The notes: generated by a model not told the origin, from the sequence alone. Numbered from the stretch's first letter, positions 41,153 through 49,523 are shown. The stretch: DNA of 64,000 nucleotides from Pseudomonas pisciculturae (GCF_015461805.1 NZ_JACVZE010000003.1:558001-622000); one strand, 5' to 3'. Numbers and translations: made by a program.

Positions 41153-42784
41153 TCAGTGTTTCAGGCTTTGGGCCAGCTCCACCAATTGCACAAATTCATT
41201 GCGCAACCCGAATGGGTCATCGCCCCGGGCCGAGCGGGCCAGTGCAGCGGTGTCCTGCAAGCTCATGCTGCCAGTGTAGCGGCCATCGCCCTTGAGCTGT
41301 TGGGCGAAAGCGGCCACGGCGGCGGCGAAACGCAGGTCGTCGCTGGCCTGAGTGGAAACGCTGCTGATGGGCCGCTCGATCAGCTGACTGTCGCCACCCG
41401 TCGCCGGTTTGTAGCGCACCCGCAACATCGCCAGCTCAGCGGGTTTACTTTCAGCAACAGGCACTGCGGCGTAGCGCAACGGTTCCAACCACCCCTTCTC
41501 CCCCTTCGGCACAATTTCGTACAACGCAGTCACCGTATGCCCTGCGCCGATCTCGCCGGCATCGACTTTGTCGTTATTAAAGTCCTCACGCTTCAACGCG
41601 CGGTTTTCATAGCCGAGCAGGCGATATTCGCTGACCCGCGCCGGGTTGAATTCCACTTGCAATTTCACATCGCGGGCGACCACCGCCAGGGTCGAGCTGA
41701 GTTGGTCCACCAATACCTTGCGGGCTTCGCGCAGGTTGTCGATGTAGGCGTAGTTGCCGTCACCGGCGTCGGCCAGCTGCTCCATCAGGTGTTCATTGTA
41801 GTTATCCACACCAAAGCCCAGGGTCGTCAGCGATACGCCGCTTTTGCGTTGCTCCACGGCCATCTTCTTGAGGCTGTCGAAGTCGCTGATGCCCACGTTG
41901 AAGTCACCGTCGGTGGCCAGCAGGATGCGGTTGATGCCCTTGTCGATAAAGCCTTCGCGGGCCATCTGGTAGGCCAGCTCGATACCGGATGCGCCCGCTG
42001 TCGAGCCGCCAGCGGTAAGTTGCTCGATAGCGTTACGAATCTTGGTTTTGTCGCGACCAGACGTAGGTTTGAGCACCACACGGGACTCACCGGCGTAGAC
42101 CACCAGCGAAACACGGTCTTGATCTCGCAGTTGATCCACCAACAATTTCAGGGTGCTTTTCACCAGCGGCAAACCTTCGCGACGGTCCATCGAACCGGAC
42201 ACATCCACCAGGAACACCAGGTTGGCCGGCGCCAGGTCTGCCACTGCGCGATCGGCGGCCTTGATGCCGATGCGCAGCAGTTGGGTGCGTGGGTTCCACG
42301 GTGTGGCCGCGACTTCGGTGGTCACGCCAAAGGGCGAGCCGTCGGTGGGCATCGCGTATCGGTAGGGAAAGTAGTTGACCATCTCCTCCAGTCGCACAGC
42401 CCCGTCAGGCGGCAGACTGCCTTGGTTGAGGAAGCGTCTCACGTTGGCATAGCTGCCGGTGTCGACATCCACGCTGAACGTGGACATCGGCGTCTCAGCC
42501 ACGCGATGCACCGGGTTATCCGGCAGGTTTTCGTACTGTTCGCGGGGCTCGCTGCGGTAGTCCATCGCCACCGACTCCTGCACGCTCATGGGCGTAGGCA
42601 TCGCCATGCGTTTAGACAATGCGCCCTGCACCGGCGCGCGTTGAAGCTCGGGGGCAGGCGCACTGACAGAAGGCGGCTTGGCCACCTCATGGGAAGACGG
42701 CAGCCCACATCCGGCCAGCGTCACCAGCAAGGTAACCGCAAAGCCCTGGGCAGCAGGACGCAGGAAGAGCAGAGGACGGGACAT
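41153..42784 (-). CDS. YfbK-like von Willebrand factor A lipoprotein
   Basis: A 543-residue lipoprotein (LAGC, Cys26). The central von Willebrand factor A domain (about 180-360) has an intact metal-ion site (DVSGSMD, then the Thr and the LATDGDFNVG aspartate). It is flanked by the N-terminal YfbK domain (FSVDVDTGSYANVRRFLNQG, VRLEEMVNYFPY) and a C-terminal DUF3520-type domain. ATG 42784 follows GAGG and gives the lipoprotein signal. The function is unknown; homologues commonly adjoin ECF sigma factor genes, as here. Confidence 0.9.
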   Translation of the reverse strand: MSRPLLFLRPAAQGFAVTLLVTLAGCGLPSSHEVAKPPSVSAPAPELQRAPVQGALSKRMAMPTPMSVQESVAMDYRSEPREQYENLPDNPVHRVAETPMSTFSVDVDTGSYANVRRFLNQGSLPPDGAVRLEEMVNYFPYRYAMPTDGSPFGVTTEVAATPWNPRTQLLRIGIKAADRAVADLAPANLVFLVDVSGSMDRREGLPLVKSTLKLLVDQLRDQDRVSLVVYAGESRVVLKPTSGRDKTKIRNAIEQLTAGGSTAGASGIELAYQMAREGFIDKGINRILLATDGDFNVGISDFDSLKKMAVEQRKSGVSLTTLGFGVDNYNEHLMEQLADAGDGNYAYIDNLREARKVLVDQLSSTLAVVARDVKLQVEFNPARVSEYRLLGYENRALKREDFNNDKVDAGEIGAGHTVTALYEIVPKGEKGWLEPLRYAAVPVAESKPAELAMLRVRYKPATGGDSQLIERPISSVSTQASDDLRFAAAVAAFAQQLKGDGRYTGSMSLQDTAALARSARGDDPFGLRNEFVQLVELAQSLKH

Positions 42785-42945
42785 GGGCTGAGCCTCGTGA
42801 GTGAATGATCCGTTCACAAGGTCAGACGCAAGGTGTGCACGCTTCGGGTTATACCGAATGCAAATTGGCAATAAACTACGCGCTCAAGTTCTGCACGAAC
42901 GAGTCGAGACAGTAACTTGGTTCATTCATTTATAGGGAAATTAGT

Positions 42946-43563
42946 GTGTTGAAAACCCTCTTCCGGGCGACGGCGCTCGTCGCCGCTTTGTCCATGACCG
43001 GCTGTGTGTCCTATACCGTGACCGGCCCCATCGGTGCCCCGCTTCACCCAGCCTCCACCAGCAGCCCGCGCAGCGCGCAAATCGCCGATGTGGCAGTGAC
43101 CGACACCGACGTCAACGACGCCAACAAAACTGCGATCAGCCATTCCCTCACGGTGCAGCTCAATCAGTACGTGCGCAGCGCCGGTTACTTCAAGCAAGTC
43201 ACCGAATACCCGACGCGCCTGGGCGAAGACGACGTGTTGCTGAAATTCAACATGACGTCCCTCAAGGGCCACCGTGCGCCGCACCCTGGGTACTTCCCCG
43301 GTGCCTTGCTGACGCTGACCATCTGGATCTGGGTCAACGGCCCGATCTACGTCGACACCTTTGATGTGGCCGGCAACCTGGTGATCGTCGACCGTAACGG
43401 CAAAGAGCTCGCCAGTGCCAAGGAAGAGGTCAAGTTCGAACGCAACGTAGGTCTCTACGGCCGCGAATACTGGGCGCCGACCATGGGTGCCAAACAGCTG
43501 AGTGAGTTGGTGACCCAACTGATGGATTCCGCCACCGCAAAATTGCCAAGGAATAACCCATGA
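42946..43563 (+). CDS. Lipoprotein of unknown function (first of pair)
   Basis: A 205-residue predicted outer-membrane lipoprotein (MTGC, Cys20), starting at GTG 42946 or TTG 42949, about eight bases after AGGGA. The mature part has a mixed alpha/beta pattern with a hydrophobic stretch GYFPGALLTLTIWIWVNGPI (about 118-140). I do not recognise a named family. Its stop overlaps the start of the next lipoprotein gene by four bases (ATGA), so the two are translationally coupled. Confidence 0.8.
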   Translation: MLKTLFRATALVAALSMTGCVSYTVTGPIGAPLHPASTSSPRSAQIADVAVTDTDVNDANKTAISHSLTVQLNQYVRSAGYFKQVTEYPTRLGEDDVLLKFNMTSLKGHRAPHPGYFPGALLTLTIWIWVNGPIYVDTFDVAGNLVIVDRNGKELASAKEEVKFERNVGLYGREYWAPTMGAKQLSELVTQLMDSATAKLPRNNP

Positions 43564-44147
43564 AAGGAATGATCAAGCACAGCCTGGTGCTCGCGGCGGT
43601 CTTGCTGACCGGTTGCGTGTCCTACTCGCAACACGAATTGCCGGCAGTGCAAACCTGGCCACCGACCGCCAACGCACCGGCGCAGAAGCCGACTGCCTAC
43701 GTGCGCGCGATTGCGCTGAACCAAGTCAACGGCGGCCCGGCCAACGCAGCGCCTGGCAAACCGGCGGCCCTGTGGGAAAAGGCCGTGGCCGATTCGTTTC
43801 GCCAGTCTGACCGCTTTGCGCGGGTAAGCACCGACAAGGTCGACTCGGATATCTACGCCGATGCCACCCTGTACAACAACGAACAATTCAGCGTGGCCTC
43901 GGCGATCATCACCGGCGCAACGTTCTTCATCATCCCGACCACGGCGAAGAACGTCTTCACCCTGGAAACGGTGTTCAAGGACAAGGACGGCAAAGAGCTG
44001 GGCCGGGTCAAGAAGAGTGAATCGGTGCGCACCTGGATGCACCTGGTGCTGATCGTGGGCATCCCGTTCCAGGCTGACGGCCGGGAAGTGGTCGAAGCGC
44101 TGACGCGCAGTACGCTGGATGAGGCCGTGCAGCGCAAGTTGCTGTAA
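43560..44147 (+). CDS. Lipoprotein of unknown function (second of pair)
   Basis: A 195-residue lipoprotein (LTGC, Cys19) whose post-cysteine start VSYSQHELPAV resembles the VSYTVTG of its partner. The hydrophobic segment VASAIITGATFFIIPTTAKN (about 112-133) sits where the partner also has one, suggesting ancient duplication or a shared fold. It follows by a four-base overlap, and a REP-derived palindrome stands 28 bases after its stop. Function unknown. Confidence 0.8.
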   Translation: MKGMIKHSLVLAAVLLTGCVSYSQHELPAVQTWPPTANAPAQKPTAYVRAIALNQVNGGPANAAPGKPAALWEKAVADSFRQSDRFARVSTDKVDSDIYADATLYNNEQFSVASAIITGATFFIIPTTAKNVFTLETVFKDKDGKELGRVKKSESVRTWMHLVLIVGIPFQADGREVVEALTRSTLDEAVQRKLL

Positions 44148-44175
44148 GCCGCTCGCGAGAACAATGAACATCAAA

Positions 44176-44207
44176 AATGTGGGAGGGGGCAAGCCCCCTC
44201 CCACATT
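44176..44207. repeat. Short REP-derived palindrome
   Basis: AATGTGGGAGGGGGC (44176-44190), loop AA, and its exact reverse complement (44193-44207). It equals the inner part of the 62-base palindrome at 33704. It lies between convergent genes, the lipoprotein pair and the signal peptidase. Confidence 0.93.
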
Positions 44208-44217
44208 GATCCCGGTG

Positions 44218-45006
44218 TCAGGGAAAGCGGGTGCCGATGCGCGGCCGCTCTTTGGAAAACCAGATCCCCGTTACCTTGCCCACCACATCCTCAATCGCCA
44301 CCTGCCCCATAAAGCGGCTGTCATTGCTGTTGTTGCGGTTATCCCCCAACAGATAGACACGCCCCGGCTCGACCTTGACCGGTGCCAGCGCCATCGACGC
44401 CGGGCCTTCGACCCGATCTGCCGGGGCATGGAACAAGCCGAGGTTTTCGCCGTTGTGGATCAACTCGCCGTTGACGATCGCCAACGTGTCGCCGCCCACA
44501 CCCGCCACACGCTTGATCGCCTCGGTGCCATTCCAGCGGTATACGACGATATCGCCAACCTTGGGTGCGCCCGCCTTGAGATCGGCCACGATGTAGTCGC
44601 CCACCGACACCGTTGGCGCCATTGAACCCGTCGGGATGTAGTAGGTCTTGAACCCCATCAACGGCACCCGCAACACCTCCATCAGCACGAAGGTGATCAC
44701 GATCAGCACGCCCACATACAGCGCATGGAAACGCTTGCGCGGCACATCCGGCGGGCCTTTATAGCGACGGGCCAACCTCGCCGACACGATCGCCGAAGCG
44801 AGCTTGACCGCAACAATGAAGCCGAACAGAACATACAGCCCGATAGGTGAAGCACTCAGGCCGGACACACCGAGCAACACCACACCGGTGTACAAAAATG
44901 CCGCGACCCAAATGGCCCACTTGATGCGACCAACGTAGACCAGCCCCCAGCCCGCCACCAGGCAGGACATCAGGAAGGCTTGAAGGGGAAATTTCCCGGT
45001 TTTCAT
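44218..45006 (-). CDS. Type I signal peptidase (accessory copy)
   Basis: Membrane serine protease that cuts signal peptides on the periplasmic face. The 262-residue protein has about four N-terminal hydrophobic segments, then the S26 domain: box B with the nucleophile in PTGSMAPT (Ser128), box D with the general base in KRVAGVGGD (Lys165) and box E GDNRNNSNDSR (221-231). It is not in the lepA-lepB context of the housekeeping enzyme, and its four-helix N-terminus differs from that of LepB, so it is probably a second, specialised signal peptidase. It is followed upstream by the accessory gene cluster. Confidence 0.9.
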   Translation of the reverse strand: MKTGKFPLQAFLMSCLVAGWGLVYVGRIKWAIWVAAFLYTGVVLLGVSGLSASPIGLYVLFGFIVAVKLASAIVSARLARRYKGPPDVPRKRFHALYVGVLIVITFVLMEVLRVPLMGFKTYYIPTGSMAPTVSVGDYIVADLKAGAPKVGDIVVYRWNGTEAIKRVAGVGGDTLAIVNGELIHNGENLGLFHAPADRVEGPASMALAPVKVEPGRVYLLGDNRNNSNDSRFMGQVAIEDVVGKVTGIWFSKERPRIGTRFP

Positions 45007-45057
45007 GAATCATCCTTGTAAAGCGGTTGGAAAAATCTGTACATCGGCGCAGCAGGC

Positions 45058-45495
45058 TCAGATCAGCTGTTTTTCGATCACTTGTCTTAAAAAACGTGGA
45101 GCCGGCGTCGTTGCATAACGCTGCGCTATTTCAAAGGGGTCAATGACTTCAGTGTCTGCCCCCTCACATGAAAAGTCGCCGACCACGTACCTGGCGAAGG
45201 ACGGTGACGACGGATCTTGATCAACCAGCCAGTAGCCGCCCAGCAGGGAAATTAGATACTCGCCGATGTAATAACCAATACGTGTCACCAACCAAGCCCG
45301 GTTTTCTTCGCTGATTACCGCGTGTTGAAGACCACGGTCCAGCAGCGGCAGAACCTTTTTTGGTTCAATCAAGACCTCGTGCGGCTGATCAAACCCGAGC
45401 GCTTTACAGAACTCATGCAGCACCGGTAAACGCTCGGCCCTGAAGGTCTCAAACTCAGCTATCCGTCGAGCCAATAGCTCGTCTGCCTTTTCCAC
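45058..45495 (-). CDS. Hypothetical protein of the PoNi-linked cluster
   Basis: A 145-residue cytoplasmic protein starting at GTG 45495. No signal peptide or membrane span is seen. The middle contains RIGYYIGEYLISLLGGYW (about 72-90), a pattern G-x-Y-x-G-E-...-G-x-W that also occurs in the 46026 gene (TGMYYGEVAVRNNPSLGW), so the two may be distant relatives. I do not recognise a family. It is last in a tight row of five genes, ten bases after its neighbour. A role as an immunity or toxin-associated protein is a guess from context. Confidence 0.65.
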   Translation of the reverse strand: MEKADELLARRIAEFETFRAERLPVLHEFCKALGFDQPHEVLIEPKKVLPLLDRGLQHAVISEENRAWLVTRIGYYIGEYLISLLGGYWLVDQDPSSPSFARYVVGDFSCEGADTEVIDPFEIAQRYATTPAPRFLRQVIEKQLI

Positions 45496-45505
45496 ACCAC
45501 ACCAC

Positions 45506-46003
45506 TTATTTTTGAGCGCTCAGGTTAACCGCGCGACACTTCCACACAATCGCATAAGGCGGCTCATCGTCCACGTCGTCACGCGAGCGAAAATGATAGG
45601 TCGCGTCGGCGTTTTCCAGGCTTCGATGAATAAAAGCGCCATCCGTCATCACACGGTAGGAGGCATGCTCCATCACCCTCCCGACGGCCGCCAAGGCACG
45701 TTTGATTGGACCGTAGGTAGGCGCGGCGTCGTTTGGCAGTAACTCAACCGGGGGCGCGCCGAGCGCCAAATCGTCAGCTTCGATGTCGAACGAATAGGCT
45801 CGTCGAAATGCCGTCTCACTGACCGCCCAAACACATGAAACCAATACCAGCCGCTTTTGCCCGCTCTCAATATGGGCATCAGCCAAGCAATATTGAGTTT
45901 CTGAAACTTTGTAGACGCCCTCGTCGATGACGGACAGCGCCTGCTCGGGCACGTCAACGTCACTGCCAGCTACAAGTGCACGCAACACAGACCATTGAAT
46001 CAT
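45506..46003 (-). CDS. Hypothetical protein of the PoNi-linked cluster
   Basis: A 165-residue cytoplasmic protein from ATG 46003, which lies at normal distance from AGAGGG (a GTG directly before it is too close). Alternating hydrophobic strands are visible (RLVLVSCVWAVS, AYSFDIEADDLALG, ATYHFRSRDD), fitting a small alpha/beta fold. No family recognised. It is 22 bases downstream of the 46026 gene and ten bases upstream of the 45058 gene. Confidence 0.62.
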   Translation of the reverse strand: MIQWSVLRALVAGSDVDVPEQALSVIDEGVYKVSETQYCLADAHIESGQKRLVLVSCVWAVSETAFRRAYSFDIEADDLALGAPPVELLPNDAAPTYGPIKRALAAVGRVMEHASYRVMTDGAFIHRSLENADATYHFRSRDDVDDEPPYAIVWKCRAVNLSAQK

Positions 46004-46025
46004 CACCCGCCCTCTGAGCCCGGCC

Positions 46026-46583
46026 TCATGGAATGCCCTTGATCAATTGCATCCAGTAATCGTAAGTCTCTCTAAGTCGACCGGCGGCCTTCGAGCCATC
46101 GGCAATGCCGCTGGCAAAGGCCTGCGCAACCCGCACGGGATTGGTGGGCAGGTTGCCCGCGCTGGACACCACGGGCTGACCGTAATCGGCTTGCCGCTTG
46201 CTGCCGTTCAACGTGTGCCAACCCAGTGATGGGTTATTTCTAACCGCCACTTCGCCGTAGTACATGCCCGTCGCGACAGCCAAGGACGCTACCTCTTCGA
46301 ACCCCGTTTCAACGGCAGGTGAGCTCTGCGCGCGTTCACAAATCTGCGCGGCAAACCACTCGCCCAAGGGCTCCAGGGATTCTGGAGAAAAATCCGCGCT
46401 CCACCGCTCATACCCCGAGGTTTTCCAAACCACCTGAATCAACTCGTCGAGGCAGTAGGGTTTATTGAGCATAAATGCATCAAAAAAAACCTTGAGTTCA
46501 TTGGGCGTCGCAGAGGCAAATGCTGAAGTAACTGGCGAATAGGCCGTAGGATCCAATTGCCCATCTGTCAGGTGATTGTTCAT
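46026..46583 (-). CDS. Hypothetical protein of the PoNi-linked cluster
   Basis: A 185-residue protein. ATG 46583 was chosen because it follows GGGAG and because the first residues (MNNHLTDGQLD) and the DNA around them parallel the start of the 46653 gene (MNHHLTVAFDA). The central part has GMYYGEVAVRNNPSLGWHTL, a pattern also seen in the 45058 gene. No signal peptide. I do not recognise a family. It is 69 bases from the next gene upstream. Confidence 0.62.
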   Translation of the reverse strand: MNNHLTDGQLDPTAYSPVTSAFASATPNELKVFFDAFMLNKPYCLDELIQVVWKTSGYERWSADFSPESLEPLGEWFAAQICERAQSSPAVETGFEEVASLAVATGMYYGEVAVRNNPSLGWHTLNGSKRQADYGQPVVSSAGNLPTNPVRVAQAFASGIADGSKAAGRLRETYDYWMQLIKGIP

Positions 46584-46652
46584 CGGTGCTAGCACTCCCT
46601 GCGCCCGGCCACGAAAAATAAACTTTCGAACGGGACTAACGCTTATCACGGC

Positions 46653-47477
46653 TTAGTACCCCCCGGCACTGGCATCCGCCACCGACAACCAATAAGCCAC
46701 AACCGCATCGAAGCTACAGTCGTCAGCCCGCGCCTGCAACGCAACAAGCGCCTGCCGTGCATCGGTGATCGACCAACCGGTAGAGTTCAAGGTCAGCCAC
46801 GCACAATCAAGGCGACCGGCGCGCAGGTAGTCGTCGAACAGCGGCTTCTTCTCACGATCTGAATCAAACCACGCGGGCAACTGCCCACTGGCAGGCATGA
46901 ACATCTGCTGGTCGAGAATTTCGAAGGAGCAGCTGGTTTCCCACCATGCCCGGCCAATATCGAGCGGGCTGGGAAAGTCTCCGGTGTAGGGTGCAGCGCC
47001 GTCGGCAATGCTCTCCAGCGGAGTCTTGTCGCGGAACAGTTCAACGTTGGCCAAGCCCTGCGGGTCGTCGCCAGTTTTCAACGACTGCGCCTCCAGCGCC
47101 TCCAGGCAATCAAGCCCCACCGCTTGGGCAAATTGCTCAAGCTCTGGGGTGACGCCGTCTTCAACACTGATAGACATCATGGCCAGCACGGCCATCAATT
47201 GTGCAGGGGTGCGGGCTATTTCATGCACCCTATGACTAGCACCGATATACATACGAACAAAGCACGGCTCGCGGTCCACGAACCAGTGCCTCCAGTAGCC
47301 TATGCAGGTAGGACCCGCCCCATCACTGCACACCGCAACCAATGCAGGCGGGAAGCCATACCACTGAGCCGGTGACGCCAGGGTAATGACCGGCAGGCAG
47401 ATGCGCCCTTCGGCACAGGCTGCGAGGGCATGACCCAGGCCTAAGGCGTCAAACGCCACTGTCAGGTGATGGTTCAT
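46653..47477 (-). CDS. Hypothetical protein of the PoNi-linked cluster
   Basis: A 274-residue cytoplasmic protein from ATG 47477, eleven bases after AAGGAG; an in-frame GTG four codons upstream lies directly on that site. It has no signal peptide or membrane span, is rich in Trp and Cys (WYGFPPALVAVCSDG, CIGYWRHWFVDREPCFVRMY), and is mostly helical at the C-terminal end. No family recognised. It lies 15 bases after the PoNi-type gene and is most likely co-transcribed with it. Confidence 0.62.
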   Translation of the reverse strand: MNHHLTVAFDALGLGHALAACAEGRICLPVITLASPAQWYGFPPALVAVCSDGAGPTCIGYWRHWFVDREPCFVRMYIGASHRVHEIARTPAQLMAVLAMMSISVEDGVTPELEQFAQAVGLDCLEALEAQSLKTGDDPQGLANVELFRDKTPLESIADGAAPYTGDFPSPLDIGRAWWETSCSFEILDQQMFMPASGQLPAWFDSDREKKPLFDDYLRAGRLDCAWLTLNSTGWSITDARQALVALQARADDCSFDAVVAYWLSVADASAGGY

Positions 47478-47492
47478 CGGCGCCGACACTCC

Positions 47493-48350
47493 TTAACGAT
47501 TCCTTCCAATCAGCCGCGCCCACCAACCCGACTCTGCGTCAGTAATGGCCGGCGCTGGAATCTCGTTATTGACGTGCAACAGATCGCCTGGGTAATGCTC
47601 GTGCCCGATGCAGCGTTGATCATCCAGCCCGAAGGCTTTCACAGCCGCCACGGCTTCAAAGCACCAGCGTCCAAAGTAACTGCCCATCTCAAGGGGATGC
47701 TTGAGGGGGTCACCGTAGACGTACCACCAGGGTTGCTGCTTACCCGGCCGGTTCAACTCTACATACCAATGCTCCAGGAACGCCTGCAACAGCGCAGCCT
47801 GTTGATCGGGTGGCGCATCAATTGCCTTGAGCAGTCGCGCATATGGTTTGCCGTGAAGTAGTGTGCTCCCGATGAGCCGTTCAGGTTCCTGGGACGCAAT
47901 GACACGGTCCAGGAGAACATCCTGGCCACCCTCGCCGATCAAGGCAACCAAGCGCAGCCACTGCGCCCGGGGGACAGAAAGAGCAAGCGCCAGACCCACC
48001 AGCCAGAAGCACCAGATGTAATAATTTAAATCCGTCAGTTCGAAACGCCAGTCTCGACAGGTCTGAAGATTGTTCTCGGCGCAAAACTCATCAGCGACGG
48101 CGTTGGACATCTCCCATGCATCCAGGATGCCGGGAAAATAAGCAGCCAGCTCAGAAACACTGTCACCCCGCGAGTAGGTTCTAACCGCTGCACGCAAGTT
48201 GTCTTTTGCAAAGTCGAATGCAAACTGCGCCCTGTACGCAGGGTTCGCCGAAGGCTCCTCCAGAACTTTGCTGGCTCGCGCTATCCACTCCCGATCCTTG
48301 GCCTTGCGGTCGCTCCAGTACTGTTGATCTCCCAACGTTGCGCGAATCAT
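47493..48350 (-). CDS. PoNi-type immunity protein (DUF1910/DUF1911), orphan
   Basis: A 285-residue protein whose N-terminus (MIRATLGDQQYWSDRKAKDR) and C-terminus (YFGRWCFEAVAAVKAFGLDD, then HEHYPGDLL) match the two halves of PoNi proteins, the immunity partners of PoNe DNase toxins delivered by type VI and other systems. ATG 48350 gives the family start; the frame continues 35 codons upstream without similarity. No PoNe-like toxin gene, VgrG, Hcp, PAAR or adaptor gene is in the window, so this is an orphan immunity gene. It is the first gene of the five-gene row. Confidence 0.85.
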   Translation of the reverse strand: MIRATLGDQQYWSDRKAKDREWIARASKVLEEPSANPAYRAQFAFDFAKDNLRAAVRTYSRGDSVSELAAYFPGILDAWEMSNAVADEFCAENNLQTCRDWRFELTDLNYYIWCFWLVGLALALSVPRAQWLRLVALIGEGGQDVLLDRVIASQEPERLIGSTLLHGKPYARLLKAIDAPPDQQAALLQAFLEHWYVELNRPGKQQPWWYVYGDPLKHPLEMGSYFGRWCFEAVAAVKAFGLDDQRCIGHEHYPGDLLHVNNEIPAPAITDAESGWWARLIGRNR

Positions 48351-48914
48351 GGACGAACCCCATTGAGATTGCGTGAAGGTAATATTTTCGAACTCTCCAC
48401 CGCTTTGGCTGCGGGGGTCTATTCCATCTGTGCCTGCTTGGAGGGCAAGCGGCACGTCACGCGACCATTAAAATAAACAGGCAGTAAAGTGCACAGAAGA
48501 TACCGAGTCCGTGGCGATAACAGAGACATGTTCGATCCGTCGAAAATCAAGGGGCGGCAAACTAACATCGAACTTCCAATAACCCTACACGCTGGATTAG
48601 TTGGACTTCCGTACTAGCTACTCATGCAAGCCACTGATAAATAAAAACAATAAATTATCAAATAGATAACACACCTGTATCTGGAATCATTATTCCGACA
48701 AGCGGCAGCACTATTGATAGCGATTCGTCGGATAACTTGAAAGTTGCCACTAGTTGGCCATCAAGTTATTGCCGAGATAAGTTAGTACCGAAAAATGCAG
48801 AAAAGTTCGCGGGGGTTTTGTGAATTGGATCCCATTATTGGGATTGCAGAGAGCAGGGCTCCTCACATCAAACGCCAGAGCAAGCCACTATTTTTCCTGA
48901 TACATGGAGATCAA
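48351..48914. other. AT-rich gap upstream of the immunity cluster
   Basis: About 560 bases without a convincing gene, with stretches well below the window's average GC (for example 48635-48680). It should hold the promoter of the five-gene cluster. It has the composition of a foreign remnant, for example a lost toxin gene, but no protein similarity can be read in it. Confidence 0.5.
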
Positions 48915-48915
48915 A

Positions 48916-49010
48916 AATGTGGGAGGGGGCTTGCTCCCGATTGCAGTGGGTCAGCCAACATATTTGTTAGCTGATACACCGCTATCGGGAGCAAGCCCCC
49001 TCCCACATTT
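48916..49010. repeat. Convergent REP pair (REPIN), left tail variant
   Basis: Left arm AATGTGGGAGGGGGCTTGCT with tail CCCGATTGCAG, the same variant as at 29124; right arm canonical. Separates the accessory region from pgaD. Confidence 0.92.
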
Positions 49011-49038
49011 AGGTTGCAGTGTGCCTGCAGCTCGGTGT

Positions 49039-49521
49039 TCAGCTGGCGTCTTTGTTTTGATCCTGGCCAGGCACCAACGTCAGCCCCGGCTTTTCCACAT
49101 CGCGGGAAACATGGGATTTCACATCCGCCACACCGCCCTCTTCATCGTTGTGGATCACCAACACCCCAGGCCGGCGCAGTTGCTCAAGATCGCCTTCGCC
49201 CAAGCTGAAACTCTCGCTCAGGGTCTTATCGCTCAAGGCATTGGCTTGCGCACGGCGCTGGGCAAACTTGCGGCCTTTGCGTTGCTGGTAACGCGCCCAC
49301 GTGACCAGGATCACCGCGTTGAACAACGCAATCCACAGGTAGACCTGCAAGGTATTGAGCGCCGCAAAAATCGGCGCCTCGATACGTGGGCCGCCGTGGG
49401 TGTCCAACATCGAGTTGATCCCGCGTGCCAGCAGCCAGATTAATCCGGCCCACGCCATCAGGGTCAACAGCACATCAATGATCCACATAATGGACCGTTG
49501 GCGAGTTCTGACCAGTTTCAT
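49039..49521 (-). CDS. pgaD: PNAG biosynthesis protein PgaD
   Basis: Small inner-membrane partner of the PgaC glycosyltransferase. The 160-residue protein has two transmembrane helices (about 10-33 and 55-78) and a longer cytoplasmic C-terminus than E. coli PgaD (137 aa). ATG 49521 lies seven bases after GAGGAGG. In E. coli PgaD and PgaC together bind c-di-GMP to switch on polymer synthesis. Last gene of the pgaABCD operon. Confidence 0.87.
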   Translation of the reverse strand: MKLVRTRQRSIMWIIDVLLTLMAWAGLIWLLARGINSMLDTHGGPRIEAPIFAALNTLQVYLWIALFNAVILVTWARYQQRKGRKFAQRRAQANALSDKTLSESFSLGEGDLEQLRRPGVLVIHNDEEGGVADVKSHVSRDVEKPGLTLVPGQDQNKDAS

Positions 49522-49523
49522 GG

